A DNA stretch of 64,000 nucleotides, from assembly GCF_003255815.1 (NCBI RefSeq), contig NC_037689.1, forward strand, positions 48,518,644 to 48,582,643, read 5' to 3'. The notes below the pieces were generated by a model, which saw nothing but the letters and a program-made list of their open reading frames with translations, was not told the DNA's origin and did not search any database. This DNA comes from Theropithecus gelada (Eukaryota > Chordata > Mammalia > Primates > Cercopithecidae). Position numbers and translations under genes: made by a program. Positions 9,775 through 20,815 of this stretch are shown one piece after another. The number at the start of each line of letters is the position of its first letter. The first letter of the stretch is position 1.

Positions 9775-10141
9775 TGTTCTCACACTACTGTGAAGAAATA
9801 CCTGAGACTGGGTAACGTATAAAGGAAAGAGTGACTCACAGTTCTGCAGGGCTGGGGAGGTCTCAGGAAACTTACAATCATGGTGGAAGGGGAGGCAAAC
9901 TCATCCTTTTTTACATGGCAGCAGCAAGAAGTGCAGAGTGAAGCACTATGAGGGGGTGGGGAGGAGCCCTTATAAAACCATCGGATCTTGTGACAACTCA
10001 CTTATTATCACGAGAGCAGCATGAGCATAACTGTCCCCATGATTCAATTACCTTTCACCGGGTCCCTCCCAGGACACGTGGGGATTATGGTAACTACAAT
10101 TCAAGATGAGATTTGGGTGGAGACACAGCTAAACCATATCA
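9775..10141 (-). mobile_element. Solo MaLR LTR (MST/THE1 type)
   Basis: Reverse complement of an MST/THE1 LTR: it starts TGTATTAGCCTGTTCTCACA and ends AAACCATATCA. A perfect 5-bp target duplication, GTTAT, lies at 9770-9774 and 10142-10146. On its own strand the LTR carries the CCCACCCAAATCTCATCTTG type of U3 start. No internal sequence is adjacent, so it is a solo LTR. Confidence 0.95.
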
Positions 10142-10146
10142 GTTAT

Positions 10147-10801
10147 GATGTAAAATAAGCATTTCCTCTTTCACATTGATCTACCTTTTCAGACTGAATT
10201 CATAAAGACTGGTTTAATGAAGAAAATCATGCAAATAAGAATATAAGGTTAATCATCATGAAATATAGTTCAAAAGGCACAATATAGCTCTATATTTTTA
10301 GAGCAATTCAAATCTCAGTCAGTTTTAGATTCTACTATTTAATCAACTGAATGTATTTTTTGAGCAGATAGTTTGTTTGCGTGTTAAATCATGATCACAT
10401 CTCCATGTATTGCACAACTGGATTCAGCATTATTTTGCTTACTCAGGAATTTTAGCTATCATGTTATTTTCACTTTTATCAATTAATAGCAACGTGGATG
10501 TTGCATTAATTAATCGTGTCAGGTGTGTGTAAAACCTTGTAAAAAGCACTCTCTTGAACTACAGCGTATTTTATCCAGTACTCTTGAGACATATTTTGTA
10601 AGCTAAGAGAAAAGCTTTATCAGCAAATTATAAAATGCTATTTACTCTATTACTCTTTCAGACAGGATCTGTCTAATTCTGTTTCCAGAGGAACTGAAGT
10701 TGAGTTATGAAGGAGTAAAAATAATAGCAATATCACTAATAGAAGGACCAAGTTTAGGCTATTGTGGAATAGAACAAATAAATTTCCAGAGACTGAGGAA
10801 T
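10147..10801. other. Unassigned sequence
   Basis: AT-rich, with no repeat or gene that I recognise between the LTR and the AluY. Confidence 0.5.
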
Positions 10802-10815
10802 TAAACACAGTTTCT

Positions 10816-11120
10816 TTTTTTTTTTTTTTTTTTTTTGAGACAGAGTCTCGCTCTGTCGCCCGGGCTGGAGTGCAGTGGCCGGATCTCAGCTCACTGCAAG
10901 CTCCACCTCCCGGGTTTACACCATTCTCCTGCCTCAGCCTCCCGAGTAGCTGGGACTACAGGCGCCCGCCACCTCGCCCAGCTAGTTTTTTGTGTTATTT
11001 TTGGTAGAGACGGGGTTTCACCCTGTTAGTCAGGATGGTCTCGATCTCCTGACCTCGTGATCCGCCCATCTCGGCCTTCCAAAGTGCTGGGATTACAGGC
11101 TTGAGCCACCGCGCCCGGCC
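10816..11120 (-). mobile_element. AluY of Old World monkey type, full length
   Basis: Complete Alu on the minus strand with a T run at 10816-10835 (its poly-A tail) and a perfect 14-bp target duplication TAAACACAGTTTCT at 10802-10815 and 11121-11134. Read on its own strand it has GGTGGCTCAAGCCTGTAATC, GGGCGAGGTGGCGGGCGCC and GAGATCCGGCCACTGCACTC. I associate these with the AluY subfamilies that expanded in cercopithecid monkeys. It is the youngest-looking Alu in the window. Confidence 0.95.
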
Positions 11121-11443
11121 TAAACACAGTTTCTAGAGAGAGGAGTTGGTGCTGCTTTCTACCTTATCTCAGCCAAATCAAAAAAGGTGCAGGTAATCTG
11201 AAAGGTAAACTTAAGTTTAGCTGTAGATAACCAATAAATCCAAAATAACAGTAGTTTAAACAAGAAACATTTACTTTTCTGTTAAACAATAGCTCAGGCA
11301 GTTTTTCCAAAGATTATATAGCAGTTGCAGGAGCCTGTTTTATTGTGCTGCTATCCTCCCATGTGACTCCTCTTTGTAGTCAGGCAGCTACTCTAACATC
11401 AAACATCATGCATCCCTTCCAGCTAACTGTAAAGTAAAACTAG

Positions 11444-11733
11444 ACCGGATGTGGTGGCTCGTGCCTATAATCCCAGCACTCTCCGAGGCAGAGGCAGGTG
11501 GATCACCTAAGGTTAGGAGTTCGAGACCAGCCTGGCCAGCATGGTGAAACCTCGTCTCTACTAAAAATACAAAAATTAGCTGGGCATGGTGATGCATGCC
11601 TGTAATCTCAGCTACTCAGGAGACTGAGGCAGGAGAATTGCTTCAACCGCGAGGCAGAGATTTCAATGAGCCAAGATCATGCCATTGCACTCCAGCCTGG
11701 GCAACAGAGGGAGACTCTGTCTCAAGAAAAAGA
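11444..11733 (+). mobile_element. AluS, full length
   Basis: Dimeric Alu starting CCGGATGTGGTGGCTCGTGCC and ending in GTCTCAAGAAAAAG. The short target duplication AAAACTAGA is at 11437-11445 and 11734-11742. Several CpGs have decayed, and the right-arm segment (CAACCGCGAGGCAGAG) has a small deletion. Confidence 0.9.
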
Positions 11734-11744
11734 AAAACTAGAAC

Positions 11745-13682
11745 GATTTTTTTTTTTTTAAGGATTCCTTCTTTATAGAATTATCTCCCTGTTAAGGAAA
11801 GTTCCTAAGATTTTCTCTCATCATTCTAATATACATTCCATTGTCCGAAACTTAGTCACTTGGCCACACCTAGCTGCAATGGGAGACACAAAGTATAGTT
11901 GGTTCACTGTATACTTGGCTAAGATGCGGGAGTTTCACTGCTCTCAATAAAGAACAAACAGCAATTTTAGATACAGCCACAAAAATTTTCAAATTGTTGT
12001 GATATCTCTTCTTGAGCCCAAGGCAGTATTAAGGCAGATGTATATGTAATTTTATAGGCAGGAATGTGATAGCACAGAGTAAACAATGGAGCACCTGAAG
12101 GAAAGCATTGTTTTATGTTAAGCAATTTACAATATCTTCATTTTAAGCCAAATGCAATTATGTAATGGAGTAAATTGTAATCTATACATGATGAATGTAA
12201 AATGAAACAAGATTTTAAATAAATTTTACATTTAAATAGCTTAAATTTTTGTCTTTTACTTTTAACTACAGAGGTAATTGTTCTTTCTCTTTATTTTATG
12301 AATACAAACCTAATAGTATTTTATAACATAATTTGATAACTGTGTAAAGTAGTTCAAATAAAAGAATGATGGAAAGATACTAGAACTCCAAGATGTTAAG
12401 ACTGTGAGGCAGTAACACAGCTAGAGTATTAAACCTTGTTTTTATGATAACAACAAAAAAAGCTGATCTTTCCCTAACTCAACACTGCTTCACTCTTACT
12501 GCCTCTCTCATATGTGTTTATATAAACTTTTAAACATATTTGTGGAGCCTTCTTTCTATTGTATTCTGTCCAAAAATATAGTTTATTATTATATTTGAGT
12601 TTCATTTTCATTGCTGAAAATCAAGATAACTCCAAAAAGCATAAACGAAGAAATAAAAATCAGCCATAGTCTAAACCCCAGAATATATATATTCATGTTT
12701 CTTCTCATTATCTAAAATTTGGAACGTACCATTTTATTCCAAATTTTGTTCCTTCTTTGTAACTTTTATTAAAATATTTGAAATATAATTTCACATTACT
12801 TGACAAAATCCAATTTACTGGTTCCATTAAGTTGTGTCCATAAAGATGAATTATAATTTATTTGATGAATGTCCATAGTTTTGCTATTAAAAGGGTTATT
12901 AAAAATTGACTGTTGCTAATTATACTCAATGACATCTCTTTATAAGCAATTATTTATTAATATTAATTTCTATTAATGAACTTAGGCAAAGTTATGGGTT
13001 TTTTTAAGGATTTTGATGATTGATGGCAAAAATCAACCCTGCAGAAAATTTTAATAACTGATTTTCCCAAAAACACAGAGCAGTGCCTGTTATGAAGCAC
13101 TCTCACCAATTAGGTATGGAAATAATTAATTACTTACTACATTTTTCATTTGATATTTGACAAAGTAATATTCTACTCTTGCTTTAATTGGCATTTATTT
13201 ATTAATATTTTTCATATGCTTTAACTTCTTCCTTTGTTAATTATCAATTAAAACTCAATCCTCTGTTCATTTCTGAGATTGTAATTTATTTTATGATTTA
13301 TATAATAAGACTTTATCATATTTCTCAGTCACATTAACTAATTGAGTTCTCAGAAATGGCAGTTATCTTTATGAGGTTTCCTAGTCTATACTCTAAGCAT
13401 TACAGAATTTGTGAGAAAAAAAATCCCATTTTTTCTTTAATATATATTACTAAATTGTAGCCTGCTTAGGCAAAAGACATGAAAAATTTAAGTATTTTGA
13501 TGCCTAATGGAAAAAATGACCCTTCAGAAAGTTTTTATTAATTTATAATTCCTTCAAAGTTGGGATTTTTTGATTGCCATCAATAAATTCTTTATCTACA
13601 GCAAGTCCAGTGCTTTGACCAATCAGAAATATAAGAGCAGGACCACAACATTTCATGATGAGAACATGGGAAAAGGCTGCAT
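11745..13682. other. Unassigned AT-rich sequence
   Basis: About 1.9 kb of low-GC sequence with many TTTATT/AATAAA-like words and no repeat family I can support. Some patches near 13200 faintly recall reversed L1 3' sequence but are too weak to call. Confidence 0.45.
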
Positions 13683-13832
13683 ATTATACAAGCATGAGCA
13701 CTGAACTGGTTATTGGGAACATTGACTCCCTGCCTTGAAACAAGTTGTTGAATAACTCTATTGATAAAATGAATGGGCCAGATCATATAACTTCTAAGGT
13801 CTCCTTGCATAGCTTAAATTCTATTATCCGTA
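13683..13832 (+). repeat. MIR-family SINE fragment
   Basis: GAGCACTGAACTGG, then GATAAAATGAATGGGCCAGA and CTTCTAAGGTCTCCTT, keep the order of a MIR core and 3' region (lone start, ATCTGTAAAATG block, GGACTAGATGATCTCTAAGG tail). It is highly decayed. Confidence 0.55.
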
Positions 13833-14011
13833 TCTGCAAATATGTTGAAAAATATGTTTTTATTTTTTCCATATGGTCCGTATAACTTATGATGAATTTG
13901 ATATAAATATACATACAGTTTGCTTTGCATAGATACCATTGGATTGAATGCATTGAACAAAATCTGGCATTTTATGGACTGTGTAAAAAGTAGAATGTTC
14001 ATGTTTCCAAT

Positions 14012-15880
14012 CTTGGTACAGATTGAAGGCAATCCCTATCAAAATACCAATGACATTCTTCACAAAAATAGAACAAAAAATCCTAAAATTCTTATGGAAC
14101 CACAAAACACCCAGAATAGCCAAAGAACCAAGTGAAGGCATCATGCTACCTGACTTCAAAATATACTACAAAGCTATAGTAACCAAAACAGAATGGCACA
14201 GGCATACAAACAGACACATAGTCCAATAGAACAGAATAGAGAACCCAGAAATAAACCCACACATTTATAGCTAACTCATTTTTGCCAAAGGTGCCAAGAG
14301 CATACACTGGGGAAAGGATGGTTTCTTCAATAAATGGTGCTGAGAGGAATGGATATCCATGTGTAGAAGAATGAAGCTAGACCTCTCTCTCTCACCATAT
14401 GCAAATATCAAATCAAAGTAGATTAAAGACCTAAATGTAAGACATGAAACTATGAAGCCACTACAAGAAAACTTTGGTCTGTGCAAAGACTTTTTCAGAA
14501 AGACCTCAAAATCACCAGCAACCAAAGCAAAAATTGATAAATGGGATCACATCAAGCTAAACAGCTTCTGAGCAGCAAAGGAAACAATCAACAAAATGAA
14601 GACACAACCTACAGAATGGGAGAAAACAAACTGTCCATCTGCAGAAGGGTTTAATAAACAGAATATATAAGGAACTAAAATAATGCAATAGCAAAAAATT
14701 AATAATCATTATCATCCAATTAAAGAATAGGCAAAAGATCCGAATAGACATCTTAAAAGAAGACATATAAGTGGTTGACAGGTATACAAAAAATGCTCAA
14801 CATCAGTAATCATCAGGGAAATGCAAATCAAAACTACTATGATTTATTATCTCACCTCAGTTAAATCGGCTGTTATCAAAAAGACAGAAACTAAGAGTTG
14901 TTGGCGAGGATGTGGAGAAAGGGGAATGCTTTTACACAGATAGTGGGAATGTATACTAGAACAACCACTATGGAAAAGAATATGAAAGTTCCTCAAAAAA
15001 AAACAAAACTATCATCTGATCTGGCAATCTCACTGCTGGGTACATATCCAAAAAAGGAAATCAGTATATCAAAGAGATATCTGCACTTTTCACAATAGTG
15101 AAGATATAGAATCATCCTAAGTGTCCATCAACAGATGAATGGATAAGGAAATGTGGCATATGTACACAATAAAATATTATCTAGTCATAAAAAGGACAAA
15201 ATTCTGTCAATTGCAGCAACATGGATAGAACTGGAGGATATTTTCTTGAGTTAAATTAAGCCAGGCACAGAAAAACAAATATTGCATGTTCTTACTCATA
15301 TGTGGAGCTAGAAAAAAATTGATCTCATGGAAGTAGAGAGTAGAATGGTGGTTACCAGAATCTCAGAAGGATAGGAGGGAGGATGAGGAGGGGTTGGTTA
15401 ATGGGTACAGATACAGTTCGATAGAAAGAACATATCTAGTTTTCCATAGCACAGTAGGGTGACTGATTCTATATCTTCACTATTGTGAAAAGTGCAGATA
15501 TCTCTTTGATATACTGATTTCCTTTTTTGGATATGTACCCAGCAGTGAGATTGCCAGATCAGATGATAGTTTTGTTTTTTTGAGGAACTTTCATATTCTT
15601 TTCCATAGTGGTTGTTCTAGTATACATTCCCACTATCTGTGTAAAAGCATTCCCCTTTCTCCACATCCTCGCCAACAACTCTTAGAATTTATAATGTACT
15701 TCAAAATAGCTAAAAGAAAAGATTTGGAATGTTCCCAACACAAAAAAATCGTAAGTATTTGCAGTAATGGATATCCCAGTTACCTAGATTTGATCATTAC
15801 ACGTTGTATGCATATATCAAAAAGACACACACACACACTAAATATCTACAAATGTGGTGTATCAATAAAACAATTATATT
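14012..15880 (+). mobile_element. 5'-truncated old L1 (L1MA/MB type) with internal inverted duplicate
   Basis: L1 ORF2 C-terminal half (CAATCCCTATCAAAATACCA, CCTGACTTCAAAATATACTA, AGAACCCAGAAATAAACCCA, and GGGTACATATCC) and the 3' UTR (TTACTCATATGTGGAGC, GGTGGTTACCAGA), ending near 15880 in an A-rich tail. The ORF is broken by many stops. The 3' UTR is interrupted at 15464-15685 by a reversed copy of the element's own bases 14891-15114; L1 3' UTR resumes right after (CTTCAAAATAGCTAAAAGAA). Confidence 0.9.
14891..15685. repeat. Inverted repeat, arms of 224 and 222 bp, 349-bp spacer
   Basis: Arm A is 14891-15114 and arm B is 15464-15685. I compared them base by base: the reverse complement of A equals B along the full length, except for nine T in A versus seven T in B in one homopolymer. 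Arm B interrupts L1 3' UTR sequence with only a few bases lost, so B is the derived copy. The L1 around it is old and diverged, so near-identity implies a recent event, arm-to-arm conversion, or an assembly error. Confidence 0.97.
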
Positions 15881-16335
15881 AAAAATACAATATTACTAAT
15901 CACAAAGTATTTTTTATTCTAATTGTTGTAGAAAAATTATAAAATTCAACAGTCATTCATAGTTAAAACTTTTAGCATGATAAAATCTGATAAAATATGA
16001 TCAACCTGATAGTGTCTACTAAAAATAATAAACCCCTAAGATCAGAAATGATCAACATTGTATTTACTGGAGATTTTCACCAATGCAATAAGTCGAGAAG
16101 GCTTTAAACATCCACCCTGCCCAGAGGAGGCAGTGCCAGTTCATGATTGTACTGGTCAGCAAATACTTGTCCAGCTATTACCTGTCATCCCTCTCCTCTC
16201 CAACACTGGAGTGGAACAGAAGTCCCAATCTGCAAATTGGGAATGGAGTGTTTAAATGTGTATTATTTATTTTACTTCTTGTGCTGTGCTTTGGTATATC
16301 TTGGTAGAGGTCGCTGAGCCATAACCTCTCCAAGG
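15881..16335. other. Unassigned AT-rich sequence
   Basis: Nothing recognised except a short (CA)n at 15825-15838 inside the adjoining L1 tail region. Confidence 0.45.
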
Positions 16336-16343
16336 ATCTAGAT

Positions 16344-16507
16344 CAATGCTTCTCAGACTTTAATTTACATAAAAATAATCTGATGATCCTGTTAAAATGC
16401 AGATTCTGATTTTGGGGTCTGGAATGGAACCTGAAATGCTGCATTTCTAACAAGGTCCTAGATGGTATCTAGCTGCTGTTTTTCTGATCATAATTTGAGT
16501 AGTAATG
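16344..16507 (+). mobile_element. MER5A (hAT-Charlie non-autonomous element)
   Basis: Starts CAATGCTTCTCAGACTTTAA and ends TTTGAGTAGTAATG, matching the MER5A terminal repeats CAGTGGTTCTCAAAC and GTTTGAGAACCACTG. The internal GTTAAAATGCAGATTC and TGCATTTCTAACAAG are diagnostic. The 8-bp flanks ATCTAGAT and TTCTAGGA are a decayed duplication of the preferred nTCTAGAn target. Confidence 0.85.
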
Positions 16508-16515
16508 TTCTAGGA

Positions 16516-17402
16516 TACTTCAAACACATACAACTTTGTAACAAGAATTTACTTTTGGAGTCACCAGATCATTCAGTGATACAACTAAGGTCTTTAACTT
16601 TCAGATACAAAATGGACTAATGTAACTTCATTATAATGCAGCTTTTCAATCTAGAAACCAATATATGTTTGAAATAAAAGAGTGCTTTTAGTTATATTTT
16701 TTAAAGTACTAGATTGTTTTTGCCTGGGGAAACCCACTCTGTAAATATCCTGCCATCCTTTGTGAGCTGGGGTAGTCCAATCGAAACACACTGGCCAGCT
16801 GCTATGTGTAGTACTTGCTTGGGTCTTACCTACACTGCCCCTGCCCAGTTAGCCTTATGAAGAGGGCAGGATAAACCAGTAAATGGTCTGTGCTATTGGT
16901 ATGGTGTCTGCTGGGATCCATGACACTAATGTTGGCTTTCTTCTTGCCAGACTAGGAAGGAACAATTTATATTTTGACGGGACCTCACTTATCAACAGTT
17001 TTCCTCCGTCAGCATGGGCTAGTCCTACATGGTAGAGTACCTAGAAATTGTAATCCTTAGTCCTCTGTTCAACAAGAGAACCTTTCATTTCTTTTCTACC
17101 GGGTCATAGGAGGGCAGGAGGATGCCATTCAGTTCTCTGAGTGGTTCTTCATAATAGCTGCTTATTACTATAAACTTTGGTGCTTTTAAAAATACAAATG
17201 CCTGTACCTTATCTTGGACCTAGCTGGTTCCTGGGCATGCAGCTCATTTTAAAGCTCTTTCTGTGGTTCAAATACAGTTTCAGATCTCTAGGCCAGAGAG
17301 AAAAAAGTCTGCTCTATCTCCCCATCTGGAGCTAGAAAGTAGATATTAACCAGACTAACGAGATGTGAAAAGAATGGAAGGATAAAAAAGACAGTCTAGA
17401 CC
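16516..17402. other. Unassigned sequence
   Basis: Less AT-rich than its surroundings around 16730-17130, with no coding frame or repeat I can name. 17165-17285 has a faint hAT-like look (AAATGCCTGTACC, CTCATTTTAAAG) that I would not call. Confidence 0.4.
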
Positions 17403-17580
17403 CACAAGTGGGATTGCTAGATTTAGCAAATTAAAATATTAGATGCACCACTTACAGTAATTTATTATGATTATGTCCCCTGCAATATTTGAGACTTACA
17501 CTACAAAAGGATCCATTGCTTAATCAAATTTTAAATTTACTGGGCCTCCTCTATTTTATCTGACAACCCTACTGACAAGG
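17403..17580. mobile_element. Palindromic non-autonomous DNA transposon (MER53-like)
   Basis: The left half GGATTGCTAGATTTAGCAAAT pairs imperfectly with the right half TTTATCTGACAACCCTACTG, and GGGCCTCCTCTATTTT mirrors ATATTAGATGCACC. This is the layout of the palindromic element with AGGGTTGCCAGATTTAGCAA ends. The family name is from memory. Confidence 0.55.
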
Positions 17581-18942
17581 ATACCCTCAGGTTGCTTGGG
17601 AAGAAAATGTAGTTAATAAATTCTTAGGACAGTGTATATATCATTATATATAATTAGAAGGATAATAATACACTAGCTGAGATTTAAAATCAATCCACTA
17701 AGTAGGAATAAAAGGGTTGATCATTAAAGTTAAGATTCTGGCACTAGTTGCTTGTTGATACTAGTTTGAAAGTGGGGAGTTTTCATACTTTCATGTGTAT
17801 GGTTTTGTTTTGATTTCTCCTGATATAATAGTTATATCAATGTGAAGTTGAGAGGAGTTAAACCTGGGCTGCTAGCCAGATGCTAACAGAAAATCAGAAC
17901 TTTGCTTTGACCTTTTAGCAGTAACTTGAATCTGCCGTGTCAGAACACATAGTTACAAACTGTTCTCCCTGACTCCTCACTAATCACCTTCCCAGTCATT
18001 CTCTTCAGGCAGGAAGGCCATCTTGAGCATACATGGTGACTTGGAGGGCTTTGTGACTAGAACCCACCCTGTTCTCATTTAGTTTATTACTGTAGATACT
18101 GTTAGTGGGTCACAGCGACCAAATAGAAATTCTTTGATTGTGAATGTGGGAGATATGTTAGCACCGAATAACTTATATACCCTGAAAACATCTGCTCTCA
18201 TCAAACACTGTTAAGGTCCCAGGGAAAACCATCACCTGGATTTTGTCATCAAAACAAAAGATGGCTGCATCCAAATACCATTAAGATTTAAGAGTTGGGC
18301 CACTGCCAACATAGAAGATGAATGCTGCTTCAGAGTTTGGAAAGAATTTGAGTGGCAGAAGCATTTAAATGAGAGAAAAGACAAATTAATTAACTTGTTA
18401 AATTATTTCCCTCGGCATGAATGCAACACAGTTCTGCTTAATGAAATATATTCTCCCAGTAGTATTTCAAACTATGCCTTTCTTGATTTCTTTAATGTTT
18501 TATCCTATGGTTCCAGAGGTACATATGAAATAAGGTGGGATTCTTCAAAGTTGTACATGGTAGCTGAGAAATATTTTGCAATATTACATAATTTACATTA
18601 TACTTAAATTTGTATATGTGTAGACCTAGACACAACATGGTTTACAGTGGCAAGCACATAGACATTAAACACTAGAATTGCAAAAATATGGTTTTATAGA
18701 ATAAATTCTAAATTAAATGAAAAACTCTGCTTTAAATAATTTTGATTTTAAAATTTGATATCTATTTCTTACTAACTGTATTTGTCTTATGATTTTTAAT
18801 GGGTACTATTACATTTTGGAAGAAAAATACCCTTTTATGAAATTAATTTTTTGAATTTTTCTATTTAATTTTTGAGGAATAGATATCTAAATTATATAAC
18901 TCTGAATGCAACTATGTTTAATTTCCTAATCCTTTAAATCAA
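17581..18942. other. Unassigned sequence
   Basis: No repeat or gene recognised. Moderate GC around 17860-18120, where no frame exceeds about 60 codons. Confidence 0.45.
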
Positions 18943-19148
18943 TGTTTTCCAATAGAATTTTCTGCAATGATGAAAATATTTTCTATCTGCCCCATCCCTT
19001 ATAGTAGCTACCAGGTACATGTGGCTATTTATTTATTTAAATGTGACTGCAGTGACAAAAACTACATTTTAACTTCAATTAATTTTAATTAATTCAAATT
19101 TGACTAGCTATGTGTGATTAGTGGCTAATCATTAGGACAGAATTGCTT
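18943..19148. mobile_element. hAT-type non-autonomous element (MER3-like)
   Basis: The left end GTTTTCCAATAGAATTTTCT and right end CATTAGGACAGAATTGC are inverse versions of the CAG-GCTGTCCAATA terminus; inside are ACATGTGGCTATTTA and TGATTAGTGGCTAATC, the paired GCCACATGTGGCTAGTGGCTA motifs of this family. The name is uncertain. Confidence 0.6.
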
Positions 19149-19452
19149 TAAAGTATTTCTATTCAGCATAAATTATGTAAAAATATTTTACAGTATACTA
19201 AATAGTGATTTTGTTGAAATAAAGGCAAGAAAAATAAACTTTATGAAATCACTGTATAATAATTATGACTCCAGAACTCCCTATTCTTCTTCTTCTTTTT
19301 TTTTTTTTCCCAGAAAACCCAGTTATGTGCAAAAGAATAATACTCAGTCATCTTTAATATTTTGGTCATTTTTTGTTTCACTCGTTTAAACCTTAGAAAA
19401 CAGGTTTGCATATATTTATTTAAATTTTATTGACATGAAAATATATCAAATT
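19149..19452. other. Unassigned AT-rich sequence with a pyrimidine run
   Basis: Contains CTTCTTCTTC followed by a T run near 19290-19310. Nothing else identified. Confidence 0.45.
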
Positions 19453-19803
19453 ACTGTGTATGGTTTTGTTTTCCATGGTTTTAGTTACCTGTGGCCAACT
19501 GCAATCTCAAAATATTAAATGGAAAAGTCTAGAAACAAACAATTCGTAAGTTTTAAATTATACACCGTCTTGAGTAGCATGATGAAATTTTACACTGTCT
19601 GCTCCCACTCATCCTGAACATCAATGAAATTCTCTTTGCCCAGTTGATCTAGGCTATGTTCCCCACCCATTAGTCATTTGGTAGTCATTTGGTGATCAGA
19701 TGGAAAAAACATAGTATATACAGGGTTTGGTACTATCTGTGGTTTGAAGTCATCCTCTGGAAGTCTTGGCACATATCCCCTGTGGGTAAGGGGAGACTAT
19801 TGC
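19453..19803 (+). mobile_element. Tigger-group DNA transposon, internally deleted
   Basis: The left part has TTTCCATGGTTTTAGTTACC, AAATATTAAATGGAAAAGTC and CATAAGTTTTAAATTA-like sequence; the right part has ACAGGGTTTGGTACTATC, then GGCACATATCCCC and GTAAGGGGAGACTA. These are the two ends of a Tigger element joined without the transposase gene. GTAGTCATTTG is tandemly repeated at 19670-19692. Confidence 0.75.
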
Positions 19804-20204
19804 AGAAATAGAAATCATATTTTATTTACTTTATGGCTTTACTTACATCTTTTAAATATTTAAATACATGGTATATGGCCTTGCTTTGTCTCTTTTCCCA
19901 AGCTTGGAATAAAAGAGTTATAGAGGATAAGGTTGAAGGCATTACATTGCCAATCAGTAGATTTCCAGTGCAGGTTTGAATATTAGTTTAAGAACAATTT
20001 ATTGAGTATTTAAAAGTGGAACTATATGATACCATATTTTATAAATAACGATCAGGTAGACTATGAAGGTAAGATTAGAGGAAGACAGGACTGGTTTTTG
20101 TGTAATGATAAAGACTCAAAGTGGTCACAATGTAAATGTGAATTTTTTAAAATGCAGCAAAGGAAGAATTTGTTGTTTCTTGGAAATAATGTTAGGTACT
20201 TAGA
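19804..20204. other. Unassigned AT-rich sequence
   Basis: No feature recognised between the Tigger remnant and the Alu. Confidence 0.45.
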
Positions 20205-20216
20205 AAAGCAATTAGA

Positions 20217-20517
20217 AGCCAGGCGTGGTGGCTCAGGCTTATAATCCCAACACTTTGGGAGGCTGAGGTGGGCAGATCACCTGATGTCAGGAGTTCAAGA
20301 TCAACCTGACCAACATGGTGAAACCTCATCTCTACTAAAAATACAAAATTAGCCGGGCATGGTGGCCTGTGCCTGTAATCCAGCTACTCGGGAGGCTGAG
20401 GCAGGAGAATGACTCGAACTCGGGAGGCGGACATTGCAGTGAGCTGAGATCACACGATTGCATTCCAACCTGGGCAACGAGCAAAACTCCATCTCAAAAA
20501 AAGAAAAGAATAAAAGA
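20217..20517 (+). mobile_element. AluS, full length
   Basis: Left end CCAGGCGTGGTGGCTCAGGC, dimeric arms, A-rich tail to 20517. Flanks AAAGCAATTAGA and AAAACAATTAGA form an 11/12 target duplication. Confidence 0.92.
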
Positions 20518-20607
20518 AAAACAATTAGAGCTAAATATAGTGTCATTAAATGAGAAAGAAGTAGAATTTTTAAAATTATCACCTGTGCCAAAGGTATGGC
20601 ATTTATA

Positions 20608-20815
20608 GAGTCTGGAAATCAAACTCTGGACTCAATTTTCAGTTCTCTGTGAAACTTTAAGCATTTCACTTGAATTTTTTGAGCATTATTTTTGTCATCT
20701 GTAATATAAGAACAATAAAAACATATGCCTCAGTGGATGACTATGGGAATCCATGTAGTATGGGTGAAAGTGCTTAGTATAATCCTAAATACTGTGCAAA
20801 TTATAATGATAAGAA
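20608..20815 (+). repeat. MIR SINE fragment
   Basis: In order: ATCAAACTCTGGACTC, CTTTAAGCATTTCACTTGAA, TTTTTGTCATCTGTAATATA and AAAGTGCTTAGTATAA, paralleling the MIR core, the CTCATCTGTAAAATG block and the AAGCGCTTAGAACAG tail. Confidence 0.65.
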
